NCBI GenBank assembly: GCA_942159475.1
Contig: OW804095.1
Span: forward strand, 87,867,740 to 87,931,739
Direction of reading: 5' to 3'
Length of the DNA: 64,000 nt
Source of the DNA: Sthenelais limicola
Lineage: Eukaryota; Annelida; Polychaeta; Phyllodocida; Sigalionidae
Shown piece by piece: positions 9,454 to 20,365 of this stretch. The notes beneath the pieces were generated by a model, which ran no database searches, was not told the origin of the DNA, and worked only from the letters and a program-made list of their open reading frames with translations. Position 1 is the first letter of the stretch, and every line of letters starts with the position of its first letter. The translations under genes and the position numbers were made by a program.

Positions 9454-10733
9454 TTCCTCAAGGCCTTGTTAATCCACAGATTCGGGTTTTTTGAGTGTGC
9501 CTTGATCTGTTTGGCAAGACAGAGGACCGCATCTTTTAATAGTAACATTTGAAACGTAACTAAAACTGGGCGTGTCTGGTCTTTCTTGTATTTCCCCAGT
9601 CGGTAGGCAGCATCAACATCGTCTTCATCGAATTTTTCAATGAGTCCATCAAGCAGGGCTTCGATTTTTTGTGGGAGATTTTCTTTTAGCTCTTCTTTGA
9701 TGCCGTCAAATATTAGGTTTAATTTCTTTGATTTTAGATCCAGTATCTCGCATTTTTCAAGTAGCTGATTGATTTGAGTCTGCATCTTTTGTTGTGTTCG
9801 CATTGATTGGGCCAGTATGCCCTCTTGTTTGTATTGCGTTGCTACTATATCATCCATCTCCTCTCTATCCTCATTAGGTCGCTGTGGCGGCCTGAGTTGC
9901 TGGCTTAATAAATCATCGCCTTGGTCTCCTGGGACATCTTGATTGATAAATTCGTCTATCGTTTGTTGTACTTCTTGTTTGAAAGTAGTTATCTTAGTAT
10001 CTACACTATCTAGTGTTGGCTTGGCGACAGCTGTCACTAAATCATTGAGTTTATCTTTATCAAAAATTCCCTCTAGGTTAACTAACCGTCTATTGTGGTT
10101 CGCTAACTTTGCATCATATTGGGTTTTGTGGGTTGTCAGATCGGTAGAGAGTTGCTCAATTTTCCCTGTCAATGAATCTGATAATTTCTTAGTGCTTAGA
10201 TTGAAGTGGGTTTTTAATTCTTCAATCTTTGGGCCTATGGCCGCTTGTATTAGATTTTGTAATTGCACTGGGTCTACTAACATGGGGACCCCTGGTGTAG
10301 AATTTACGTTATTTACATCAGTGGTTTCTTGTTTTTTAGTCCCGTTCTGCAGATCAGGGGTACTTTGATCAGCTTCATTAGGATCCATTTTCTCCGATTG
10401 GTCACACTCAATGTTCTCTGCTATAGTTATAGTACTGTCAGAATCAGTGTCACTATGTGAGGCGTTAGGATTTACACTACTATCACTGTCACTGTTTGTG
10501 TCTACCGACCTTGACCTTGGCACTTGGGTTGAAGACAATAATGGTTGGGGTGAGATTTGTCGTTGACGTCTATTTTTGGGGAGTGGTAAATCACTAGAAT
10601 TGAATGAATCATCGACTAGACTTGTAGTTAGCCTCTGTAGCATCAGCGCACTAGAAGAGGGTGCTTGGTGTTTGTGAGCGTGTACCGGTATCCCTGCCTC
10701 CGTGGGCGATATATGGGGGTGATCCACTGGCAT
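9411..10733 (-). CDS. LINE ORF1-like protein: disordered head, coiled coil, RRM-like region, module A
   Basis: A 440-residue frame with a proper ATG at 10733. Residues 1-130 are Ser/Asp/Pro-rich and probably disordered. Residues about 150-325 are coiled coil (IGPKIEELKTHFNLSTKKL, KITTFKQEVQQTIDEF, QINQLLEKCEILDL). Residues 330-430 match the RRM and C-terminal pattern of L1-type ORF1p (KLNLIFDGIKEE, DAAYRLGKYKKDQTRP, NPNLWINKALRK). Such proteins trimerise through the coil and bind the element RNA. The frame then shifts by one base and continues into the NADAR domain at 8860-9453, the same architecture as module B. Confidence 0.75.
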   Translation of the reverse strand: MPVDHPHISPTEAGIPVHAHKHQAPSSSALMLQRLTTSLVDDSFNSSDLPLPKNRRQRQISPQPLLSSTQVPRSRSVDTNSDSDSSVNPNASHSDTDSDSTITIAENIECDQSEKMDPNEADQSTPDLQNGTKKQETTDVNNVNSTPGVPMLVDPVQLQNLIQAAIGPKIEELKTHFNLSTKKLSDSLTGKIEQLSTDLTTHKTQYDAKLANHNRRLVNLEGIFDKDKLNDLVTAVAKPTLDSVDTKITTFKQEVQQTIDEFINQDVPGDQGDDLLSQQLRPPQRPNEDREEMDDIVATQYKQEGILAQSMRTQQKMQTQINQLLEKCEILDLKSKKLNLIFDGIKEELKENLPQKIEALLDGLIEKFDEDDVDAAYRLGKYKKDQTRPVLVTFQMLLLKDAVLCLAKQIKAHSKNPNLWINKALRKWTRTTPPPRGVLA

Positions 10734-10739
10734 TAGTAA

Positions 10740-11120
10740 TTATATTACATTCACTGCTTTTCCTGCACATGGTTTTCAGTGAGTATAATTGTTTGGGTAT
10801 GTGTATAGTCCAGCCCATAAGATTATCCCATTTGGATGTATATATACTGGTGTTTTTAGGTCCTGCGGAGCAGATATTGCCAGAGCCTAGCCAGTGTGTT
10901 GTTGCCGCGTCGGCGCCATGTTACCTCAGTAGGCGTGATGCCACCCGCATGGTAGCTTTAGAGCTGGACACAGGTCTCTCGCATCCAGAAAGCATACCGC
11001 TGGATTGGGTTGTGTTGTGATCTGGCTTTTAGGCTAGTTGCTTGTATAAATAAAGAAAAACAGTTGCCGACGAGGTCCCGTCCACGCACCCTACCACCTC
11101 CACCCAACCCCGACCCCTAG
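10740..11120. other. Probable 5' flank of the module A ORF, no gene
   Basis: No supported gene is present. The stretch lies upstream of the ATG at 10733 on the minus strand, and its end is followed by a GC-rich hairpin. It could be LINE 5' UTR, but I see no diagnostic 5' end. Confidence 0.3.
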
Positions 11121-11150
11121 CGCTGCTCAGTGCGTAGGCACTGAGCAGCG
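11121..11150. repeat. Perfect 13-bp-arm hairpin
   Basis: The arms CGCTGCTCAGTGC and GCACTGAGCAGCG flank a four-base loop (GTAG). It is an isolated GC-rich palindrome in a gene-free region. Confidence 0.85.
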
Positions 11151-11152
11151 GC

Positions 11153-12547
11153 CTATGCAGTGGCGCTAGCGGCGGTATTGGGAGACACCATTTTCGGTGC
11201 TTGTTGATATATTTCGCGGCAATGGCCGTCCATTCGAATCTTCCCGACGGGATCTATCGAGCTATACCTGACTCTAGCGTTGTATATAGACAATATTGTT
11301 CCAGTAATCACTAGCTAATATCGTTGCTTACTAATATACGGTAGTTCTCACACCTGACACAAAGCTGAATGAGCATTTATTTCGTTGGCAGAGACAGCAG
11401 CAATTCCCTTTTCTTCTACTATGTACGAAGGACCGTGATAACGGGTACGACTGTTCCAATTTTAGAGAGTAGCCGGTGGCGGCTTTTTTCAAAAGCGGTA
11501 GTCGTGGGAGAGTTGAAAGACAAATATACACCATTATGTTGACCTTAAAAACGAAAGAATATATTCCATATATTGTCCTGAAATTTAAAGCATCAATCAT
11601 TATAACTATAAGTGATAGACCCCCCACGAATCAGAACATTCCAATGAAGTGATCTTGTAAAATAAACACTTTTGTGACTTGCGACTCATTTCCCTGGAAT
11701 ATATCACATATTAATAAACCTATCGCACATATATGTGCGATAGGTTTATTAACCTATTTATGCTCTTCTCTTTTAAATCGAATTGATCATAATTGTTCTA
11801 ACCTTGTGTCGAGTGTAAATGATATTGATTTGCCCTGATGTTTCTGATGCTTTATTTTTACTTCTGTTTATGATATACCATGTGCTTAGAACTGTATGTT
11901 TTCACAAGGTGGCGCTACCGGTCACTGTAGTGCATTTACAATTTCTTTCACAATGAAAGCACCACTAAAACACTTACGTTGCATTTCTACATTACACATT
12001 CCTATCATACACTTAGAAACTTCACAAGAAATATCTTATAATAGTTCCTTATTGTAATTTATCTCTTTAAAATGGTGTCATAATAGAAACACCCCCTGTG
12101 ACATATACAGAAATTGTATGGGTGCATGGAGCACCCCAGGCCTGTTGTATACTAATGCACATATGGTGATAAATCTCACTGTGTTTGTGGCTGATGACAG
12201 CAAAAGAGATGAATAAACAGATGGAAATCTCAGGCAGATGGGAGCAATCTTAGGCAACCCAATACTGGGCATAACTTTCATCCCAATTGATTTAAACAAT
12301 TTTACTCATGCCAGCTTAAACATACTTGCTGTGGTGCAATGAAAGTGATGCCCTGAGTGCATCAAAAACTGCATATTTACACCTGATACTGAGCGGAATT
12401 CTGAGAGCATCAAAAAATGCATTTTGAAATCGGGTCAATAGAGCACTGTAAAATCAAGTTTGAGTCTCACAACTGTTTACGATTTCCACTAGTAAAAGCA
12501 CCAGATCAAAATCGGGTCAACATTTCCAGGTTAAAACTAGCTTAGAA
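11153..12547. other. Gene-free stretch
   Basis: I see no supported gene, only short chance frames. It contains the 42-bp palindrome at 11711-11752 listed separately. 12300-12500 has AATCGGGTCAA-type words repeated two or three times. Confidence 0.4.
11711..11752. repeat. Perfect 42-bp palindrome
   Basis: Two 21-base arms with no spacer, starting TTAATAAACCTATCGCACAT and mirrored exactly. Both ends carry TTAATAAA. It is either a very short foldback element or a cruciform-prone site. Confidence 0.9.
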
Positions 12548-12900
12548 ATGCAATTCTGCACATCGGGTTCATTGCTTTCTGGGGATTGCCATGTTCTTAC
12601 TAGAAGCCAACTTATATTCAAAGATGGCTACCTCACTCTGCGAGTAATCTCGTCCAAGACCCTGCTGCACAAGGACCGTATGGTGGATATCCCAATTTTC
12701 CCCCTTGTTTCCAACTACAGATTGTGCGCCTATACTCTCCTCTGTTCTCATCTGAGACGTTTGCCTGGAGTACCATCAGACCCCATCTTCATGGTTGATG
12801 GCTCTCCTCTGTTGTATAGCCCAGCGATGTCCTTGCTTAAAAATTGGGCAAAACGGGTTGGTCATGTACCTAGCTACCCCGATCAACAGGAAAATCCATA
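12548..12900 (+). pseudogene. Tyrosine-recombinase fragment (DIRS/Ngaro or Crypton-like)
   Basis: The frame contains LTRSQLIFKDGYLTLRVISS, then KTLLHKDRMVDIPIFP, then RLCAYTLLCSHLRRLPGVPSD and FMVDGSPLLYSPAMSLLKNW. This is the familiar central segment of tyrosine recombinases from DIRS-like and related elements (a W/S-K-T strand, an I-P-L-P-like turn, a C-P-V-x-A-L-like helix, then the P-L-F and L-T-Y segment). The HxxR and Tyr boxes that should follow are absent, and the frame runs into unrelated sequence after about 12900. It is a fragment and cannot be active. Confidence 0.6.
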
Positions 12901-13089
12901 TTTCCAAGTTTGCTTCTGCCTCACTTGCTTCCATATCCTGTGGGTAGTGGCATGGCGTGCCTTCTTCACCTACACCTGGCATTGTGAACTGTGCCCCATT
13001 GTGTTTTGTGCAAAAAAAAAGTTGTTCCTGGCATTGTGGACTGTGCCACACCGAGAATGAAAAAAAAGTTATTATTACATATTGGGGGT

Positions 13090-13972
13090 TGGGTGGCGAG
13101 TGTCACCATCTAAATGGCAACCCCTCGTTTCTTATCACTTATCATCCTAGTGTCTATTGATTCATATATACTTGGATATATGTGTATAGACGTCAGGAGC
13201 GGGAAGGCTCTGACGTACCACACATGTTAGTCACATGATATTGTTACATCATGTTACGTAATAATGACGTAACAATGAGTAACCACTTTATGACTATAAT
13301 TTTCATTAATTATTATTATTACATTTAATATCTCAATTAAGTAACATGTCCATAACCCATTAAAGTACCATTACCCAGGAATTTAGTACAGTATTTACGG
13401 TAGCATGTAAGAGCTCAGGTAGCACCCTCACCTACTTCAATATTCCTCCAATGAACAATAGCCACATGGACCAAGCACCTACCTGTATGTTAGACTACAA
13501 TAAACATTCATTCTAGCTCTTAGGATCACAGGCTTTAGACTTCTTCTTTATACTTCTTAATTCTATACAATATTTCTACAACTATTCAATAGCCAATATA
13601 TACCAAGTCTTCATATAACACTGGTGGGAACCCGACTCTTTCCTGGAACTTCTTAAATCACTTTACCATATTTTCACATTTTGTGAAATATGGCAGCCAA
13701 GCCATTCTATGGAAGATTGAACGAATACATTCTTAATTCTATACAATATTTCTACAACTATTCAATAGCCAATATATACCAAGTCTTCATATAACAATAT
13801 CACATGCTTCTTCCACCAAATTGAAATGTGACACCATTGGAACCATTGCCAGCGCCATGTTCAGATGCACCAATTTTTCTTTGGCTTTGCTTGTTAATAA
13901 AGGGTGGCGAGTGTCACCATCTAAATAGCAACCCCTCATTTCTCATCACTTATCGTCCTAGTGTCTATGATA
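13090..13972. repeat. Direct repeats of about 70 bp flanking an 810-bp gene-free segment
   Basis: The block beginning GGGTGGCGAGTGTCACCATC at 13090-13161 recurs at 13902-13972 with few changes. Each copy starts with the hairpin GGTGGCGAGTGTCACC. Between them, a 65-bp unit occurs twice (13555-13620 and 13731-13796). The layout could be a small element with terminal direct repeats, or simple duplication. No coding sequence is seen. Confidence 0.6.
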
Positions 13973-15445
13973 AAAATACTGGGCATTTGTATATTTAATC
14001 CTTATTGTAGAGACAAAGAAGGATCAACAAATAATGAAATGGTATTGGTAAAGATGAGGGGTGTCGTCGGTATTTGGAGCTCAAGATACCTTTCTTTGAA
14101 GGGAAAAGCAGTTATAAATAATACCTTGATTCTGTCTATTGTGCAACATGTATTGGCCAATTACTGTCCAATTAGACAAAAATGTGATTAAAAAAATATG
14201 ATGTGGGGAAAGAGGGGGGTCAAAATAAGCAGTAATTTTTTAAAGCAAAGCAAATGGCGGGTTGAATGTAAGAAGCAGAGAAGAAATTATCCAGACTAAC
14301 AGAATCAAATGGATACAGAGAATGCTATATAATAATCAACCAAAATAAATAGGAATATCTGAAGCTTTTTATCGAGAAAGTATGAAACATGTAATAATGA
14401 GCAAATGTATGACTCAGAAGTCAATGAGTGGTTTTTATACAGAGGTGTTCAGAGTATGGAATGATGTATACTACAGCAGAAGGCCAGAGTCAGGTTTAGA
14501 GATTTTTTTGGAAAAGCTATGGTCTAAATAATTTATTCAAAAAGGGGAGAAATCCCTCAGAAATGACGATTGGCTGGAAAGTGGGATAGAAATTGTTGGA
14601 GAGCTATCGAATGAAGAAAAAAAATCATGTCTACTGAAGAGTAAATAGAAAATTTGATATCTATTGTGATGTAAGTGAAGTTAAAACTTGTGTTAAGACT
14701 TGTGTCTGCTATTTCTAGGGATTGGCTTCATGCTACTGAGAATTTTGTTGTGCCTAAAAACAAAAACATAATATATAAGGTAAATGAAAAGTCATGCGAT
14801 GTGAAAGATTTTGAGACCAAAAATGTGTATAGAGAGCTGGCTAAATCAGCCAAACCTGAATATGAAAAGCTAGATGGTTGGAATTAAACTTTAAGGGAAG
14901 AGAGATTTATAGGAACGAAAGAAATTTGGAAAGAGAATTTTGTAATTTCATATGAATGCAACAAGATTGCAAAATGGCAGTCATTACAATATAGAATTTT
15001 TCACAGGATTATAGGCTGCAATAGCTATTTAGCTCAGATTCAGTTTAAAAAATTTAGGAAATGTAATTATTGTGATGACACTATTAGCCATTTCTTTATT
15101 CATTGTGAGCTTCCAAATATAATTTGGCAAAGAATGGAAGAGTGGGTCAGAAGAAGTAAAATACTTTCTGGAAATTATGTGAAAGGGTTAAATTGTACAG
15201 CTATTTTATTAAAACGTTTTATAAACTTGATTATCACTGCAGTCAAGAATTATATGTATCGTCAGAGAATATTCCATAAGAACGAGGTAGTATTCAGAGC
15301 ATTTTTAGATGAGGCAAAGGTGAATTTGAGAGTATTCGAGTACAATAACATTGTACAAGGTTACGGGAAAAAAAACAAATTCCTGGTTAAGCCTGATCAC
15401 CAGAAGTCAAATTGTGTATTCATGCGCTGCCACTTCCCACCCTAA
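13961..15445 (+). pseudogene. Tx1/L1-type LINE reverse transcriptase, C-terminal relic
   Basis: Three frame-shifted pieces carry the C-terminal part of an L1/Tx1-clade ORF2. 13961-14191 has IKILGICIFN and the WSSRYLSLKGKAVI segment typical of the region just after the RT palm. 14675-14887 has the connecting region. About 14930-15445 ends with LQYRIFHRIIGCN and a zinc-knuckle-like cluster CNYCDDTISHFFIHC. The clade differs from the CR1/L2-type LINEs elsewhere in the window and lies on the opposite strand. Several frameshifts and stops show it is old. Confidence 0.7.
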
Positions 15446-15934
15446 TTACTCTGGAAATAGTAAATATAAAGCTTCAAAATGAAAAGTTCTACCGTATAAT
15501 AGCATTAAAAAATGTTATTTTGCTAAAGTATATCAATGTAGACCCACCATGAGCAAAGATCCTATAGCGAATCGGTAGCGAATCGAATACACCACTTAGC
15601 TCTGACAGCACCATGAGAGTCAGACAAGGCTCTCTCCGGTTACTTGTCAGTCAGTTGCAGCCAAATAAAAGTTTTTCCAGCTTTCTAGGCCAATTAGAAG
15701 TTAATCTAAACTTTCTTGTTCTATCTAGATGTATTAGATTTCAATGTACATTAATCAATACCAGAATGTTTGAGAAACAATCGGTGATGGAAGTTTCGGT
15801 AAAATGTAAACAATGTGGGTCTACTGCTAGATCGCCGTGTGGCAGTCAGTCGAGTGTGGCGTATCCGATTCGCTACCCAGATCATTGCAGAAGGCCCAAT
15901 CGTTTCTCCTAAATTCTCTGAAAATGTCTCTTAG
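15446..15934. other. Gene-free stretch
   Basis: I see no supported gene. GCGAATCG and CGATTCGC words appear at 15578-15595 and 15863-15873, roughly inverted around the segment, but I cannot define an element. Confidence 0.3.
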
Positions 15935-18900
15935 TCAGGGAATATTAAAAAAATCTGGGAACAAATTCCTTACCAAACAATTTTTTCACCAATGTGTTAG
16001 TAAAGGTGTCTACAAACATATATCAAAACATTTAAACTCAACTCCCGTAGGAGAACCCATGACAACTGAAAATAAAAATGGCCGCCACTAAAACTCTGAA
16101 ACTCCATAACTTGGGGTAGAATCAACATATAATCAAGTGTGAATACACTTTTTCTAGGTTTTAAGGCATGGGGAATCCATTGGAACATGACAAATGTTGA
16201 TACAGACAATATTTAGCAAGTTAATCTACTGATACTGGGAAAAAATGAACAAAAGATGCTAAAAATATCCCCCCGAATGTACCCTCTGAAGTAAAAAATC
16301 TATACTTCATAACTTGGGGTAGAATGAATATGTAATCAAGTGTGAATGCTTTTTGTGAAGGCATGGGAAATCCATTGAAATATTAATAAATTCAATATAG
16401 ACAATATTTAGCAAGTTATTCTATTAATACTGAGAAGAAAAAACAACAAAATACTGTGAAATAAAGTGAAAAATCTTATTCAGATTTATGGAAGCATTCA
16501 TGATCAATGACATTAGAAAACATATTTCTGCAGTCCAAATTGTAATGCAAATGTTTTTAATCATAATATACTTCCATCCCAGGTTTCCTGGAGGAAGGTG
16601 AACACCTTTCCAAGTTCTTATTAACAGCATAAGTAGGCGGTAGTATTTATGATCTGTGAATTCACAGTAATTATATTGCTTCTCTAGCTCTATTATTGGA
16701 AATCATCTAAGCTTTCTTTTGTAATTCAGGCATGGTGGAAATGTCTAAGAAAAATCCCTTTTTCTTGCCCAAAATACTTTGTCAATGTAAAAGAAGCAGT
16801 CATGCAGGATCCTTGTTTCAACTTAGGTGGGTCATATCCTTAGTGCTAGGATTGTCATATTCATCACACAAATTTTTAAAGTGACCTGTTTTTTGTCCTA
16901 TTGGCTATGGTGGTATCTAGATCAAAGTACATCTATCTATGAGCCCATGAACATTTCCTGTAGACCTTGTACAACCAGTTTTCTATCTCTAAACAGTACC
17001 TGCCAAGGTAGACTCCTTAGCTTCTTGGAGTAAAATGGTTTTACACAGTGCATGAAGGTAGTAACATGGCTCAAAACCCAATGTTACCACCAAAAGTGGA
17101 GTTTACCAGTGATCCTGATGCATTGAAACAAGTTGGGAATCCATTGACATTGAATGATCTATAATTCTAATTTCAAATTACCCTCTGAGGGTTTTTATCA
17201 CATCCTTTTTCATGTAATGTCTGGGACAGTTTACCCATTCCTTGACTCCAGAATATGCTTCTCTACTCTTTGTGCCTCATCAACATTGGGGAGCAACATT
17301 TGTGGGATGTTACACCAGTAGCAATAGTTATCAAGGTCTGGTATTAGCTGAAGGGGTTTCTGTCCATGAAGATATGAAGAAGTGCTATTCTCTATCTTCT
17401 CACTTTATTGGTCTGATATATTCTAATGATGGTCACCTGTATAATGAACAGAAGAATGTTGATCTTACCATATACAGGCAAAAGTTATTGGCTAAACAGC
17501 TCAGGTTTCCCTCTTGCCATGCCTTCATTTGATTTCAATGAACAGATATAAGATATAAGTACATAATAGTACATGCTCAATTAGAAGGGCAGTTGATGCA
17601 GCCCATGACTGATTACTCCATCAAACAATGTGAAAAAAACTTTTAGAATTCATCATGCACACTGGCCATGCAGAAGTATATTCATTTTTTTGTTCTAATT
17701 TACTCATGTGACACTTATCAAATTGATAGGCCTGTGAACCGTGTAGGAAGGAGATCACCGCTCCTCTCGACCTACACAACCAGCCCAACAACAACACTAA
17801 TATTCTGGAGAGGCAACTGGAATTTGTTTCACATAGCTGATGCAGTAAGGGATGGAAGCATCTCTGATATGGAATACAAGTCTATTTCTTTTTGCCAAAT
17901 ATACTAAGCATACTAAAGATTTCTTCAGATCTTTGTAGTTTGAGAACAAAGATTCTTTTTTCTTGGCCAAGAGCAGTGCCTCAGAACCTCAGAATATATA
18001 TATTGTTGTCGCCATCAATTTTCTCGGAAGATCGGTTAAATAAATTAGTGGAGAACATGATTCTTGTGGTTGTTACTTCGTTCGTCCAGAGTCATCCAAG
18101 GTTCGTCTCGGTTCGTCTTGGTTCGTCTTGTTCGTCTTAATCAGTATTTTAAATGTGGGAAGCTACTACTTACTATGGGAGTTGGGACCTAGCAGAAGTT
18201 ATATCCTCCTAGAGTGGGGATCGCACCACCTAGGACTTCTGGAGTATTAATTAAATGGAGTTGGATGGGGATCTGCCCAGCAGGGCCAGTTGGCGTCTAT
18301 CTCCGAAGAATGTAGACACAAAGCAAAAGGTAGAGTTGGCGATCTTGGCTCGTTTATTTACTCAGCAATCAATCTGGGGAGGTCTACCGCGTACCCTGCC
18401 TGAGCTCCAACTGCCCTTACCCTGAAATCCCACCCCTATTTATACTCCCTCCCCCCATGGACCCGTCCTTGCTCACAATGCAAGACCCTAGCGCCCCAGG
18501 GGGTGGACGAACGTACCCCAATACATCGCTCGTCCACCACCTCCCAACCCCAACTACAACAATATATAAAACATCAGAATACATAGTTTCTCCTGCTGTG
18601 ATTGACCCCTTCAATCCATATTTCTGTAGGATTTATGTATTGAATTAAATTAGTATCATAGCTTTCACATTACTGTGAGTGACATTCAGAGGCAATTTCA
18701 TCAGCTGGGTATAGGAGGGCTCTTCATCATCTTGCTGGTTGTCTCAGTAAGTTAGGAGCTACATTCTCTTGAATTGGCATATCCTTCAATCATGCACACC
18801 ACAGCATTAAGTGATGCATATATATCTTTCTGAGCCACCCTCTAAATGATGGCTGCCATCCCATGACCTCAAGTGGAAGAAGTCCATATGTGTGCAGAAA

Positions 18901-20365
18901 CAATCAAGGTACAAAATAGTTCACAATTATCTGTCCTTAGCCACTGATTAAAAAATGCACAGCAACGGAACTCTGAGAACCAAAGTGTGAAGGGATTGGA
19001 AAAACATTGGAAGAAAGAATCTAGAATAGCAGAACTTCAGACCATTTTTATCCATGTGGTAGTAGACTATGATATAAAATCAGGTATTTTGGGGCAGGAG
19101 AAAAGGTGTTGTTTATCTTCAATTTTCCTTGAATGTTTGTATAGCAAAAGTAAGTTTATATGTTTACCAATGGCAGAGCTTCCCAAAAGTATATAGAGAA
19201 AGCTGGATAAGATTCTCCAATACATTCAAAGGCAACAATTCCGAACTATATCTCCTCCTGGCCCTGAACACCTAGTACAAAATTACTCACTCCAAATGCA
19301 GAAGTTTCATCTCTTCTTCCAGAAAGTTAAAATTAACCTGGAAGTCCTCCAGCTTCTGGCTATTGCAATGCTGATGATGCAAAGAGCTCACTTGCTAATG
19401 ATGAAAGTAAGAAAGGCATGACAGCTGTCTTACACTATAAATAAATTGACTCTTTTTGGTCCTCATTTGGTTTTATTTTGGTCCTCATCAAGTTGCACTT
19501 AAAACCATCAAAAGCATTTGCATTACAGTTTACAACTGCAGAAATATATTCCTAATACCCTTGGTCACAAATGCCTTCATGAACCTGAATTAGTTTTTTT
19601 TAAATAGGGTATATTTGGGAGGATTTCTTTAGGGTCTTTTATTAATTTGTTCTTATTATCAGTAGATTAACTTGCTAAATATTGTTCAGAAGTTCAGTTA
19701 GATAGACAACTTGCCTTTTTTCTTTATTTCAGGCATCACAATACCTGCAGAAATATCTTTCCTAATGTCATTCATCATGAATGCCTTCATAAATCCAATT
19801 TAGATTTTTCCCTTTATTTGACAGTTTTTTGTTGTTTTCTTCTTCTCAGTATTAGTAGAATAACTTGCTAAATATTGTCCATATTGAATTTATTCATATT
19901 CCAATGGATTCCCCATGCCTTAAAACATAGAAAAAGTGCATTCACACTTGATTACATGTTTATTCTAGCCCAAGTTATGAAGTATAGATTTTTTACTTCA
20001 GAGGGTACATTCGGAAGGATTTTTTTAGCATCTTTTGCTCATTTTTTCCCAGTATCAGTAGATTAACTTGCTAAATATTGTCTGTATCAACCTTTGTCAT
20101 GTTCCAATGGATTCTCCATGCCTTAAAACCTAGAAAAAATGTATTTTTACACTTGATTACATGTTGATTCTACCCCAAGTTATAGTGTTTCAGAGTTTTA
20201 GTGGCGGCCATTTTTGTTTTCAGCTCTCACGGGTTCTCCTACGGGAGCTGAGTTTAAATGTTTTGAAATATGTTAGTAGAGACCTTTACCAATACATTGG
20301 TGAAGAAATTTCTTGGTAAGGAATTTGTTCACAGATTGGCCTTTTTTCTCCTAAAATTCCCTGAC
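15935..20365. mobile_element. Large inverted-repeat (foldback) element
   Basis: The segment starting GTCAGGGAATATT at 15935 is matched in inverse by the segment ending near AAATTCCCTGAC at 20365. Arms of at least 600 bases (about 15935-16560 and 19560-20365) share AACTTGGGGTAGAAT, GTAATCAAGTGTG, AATCCATTG and CAATATTTAGCAAGTTA. Each arm is itself built of a repeated unit of about 200-280 bases, two copies on the left and about three on the right. No transposase is visible in the middle, and a solo LTR has inserted at 18004. It is therefore non-autonomous or too decayed to class. Confidence 0.65.
18004..18561 (-). repeat. Solo LTR of the TCGTCC-rich LTR family
   Basis: It begins TGTTGTCGCC and ends CTACAACA, like the LTRs at 29.4 and 32.4 kb. 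It is flanked by ATAT on both sides (18000-18003 and 18562-18565). On the minus strand it carries TATAAATA (18437-18444) and AATAAA (18353-18358), in the same order as the other LTRs. At 558 bp it is longer than the 375-bp LTRs and diverged, so it is a related subfamily. It contains TTCGTC-type repeats at 18080-18140. No internal region or partner LTR exists nearby, as expected after recombination between LTRs. Confidence 0.8.

Larger units (their letters stand above)
2357..10740 (-). mobile_element. CR1/L2-type LINE with two tandem ORF1 modules (limits partly inferred)
   Basis: On the minus strand the order is: coiled-coil/NADAR ORF, SGNH ORF, a second coiled-coil/NADAR ORF, a second SGNH ORF, endonuclease start, RT end, 3' UTR, AATAAA and a poly(A) run. 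The 3' end is clear: a T run at 2357-2371 on the plus strand with the AATAAA complement at 2378-2383. The 5' limit is uncertain, and I see no second poly(A) end between the modules (7705-8168). It may be one element with a duplicated ORF1 module, or two related elements, the upstream one lacking its 3' half. An internal deletion and several frameshifts make this copy defective. Confidence 0.55.

Noticed and set aside
11121..11150. Bacterial-type terminator
   Set aside because: Hairpin without a U run, and the DNA is clearly eukaryotic.
13090..13972. Small LTR retrotransposon
   Set aside because: The 70-bp direct repeats have no TG...CA ends, no target duplication and no primer-binding site, so they are listed only as repeats.
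17242..17532. 96-residue ORF inside the foldback element
   Set aside because: No recognisable motif, and the flanks lack frame continuity; could be a transposase scrap but cannot be supported.
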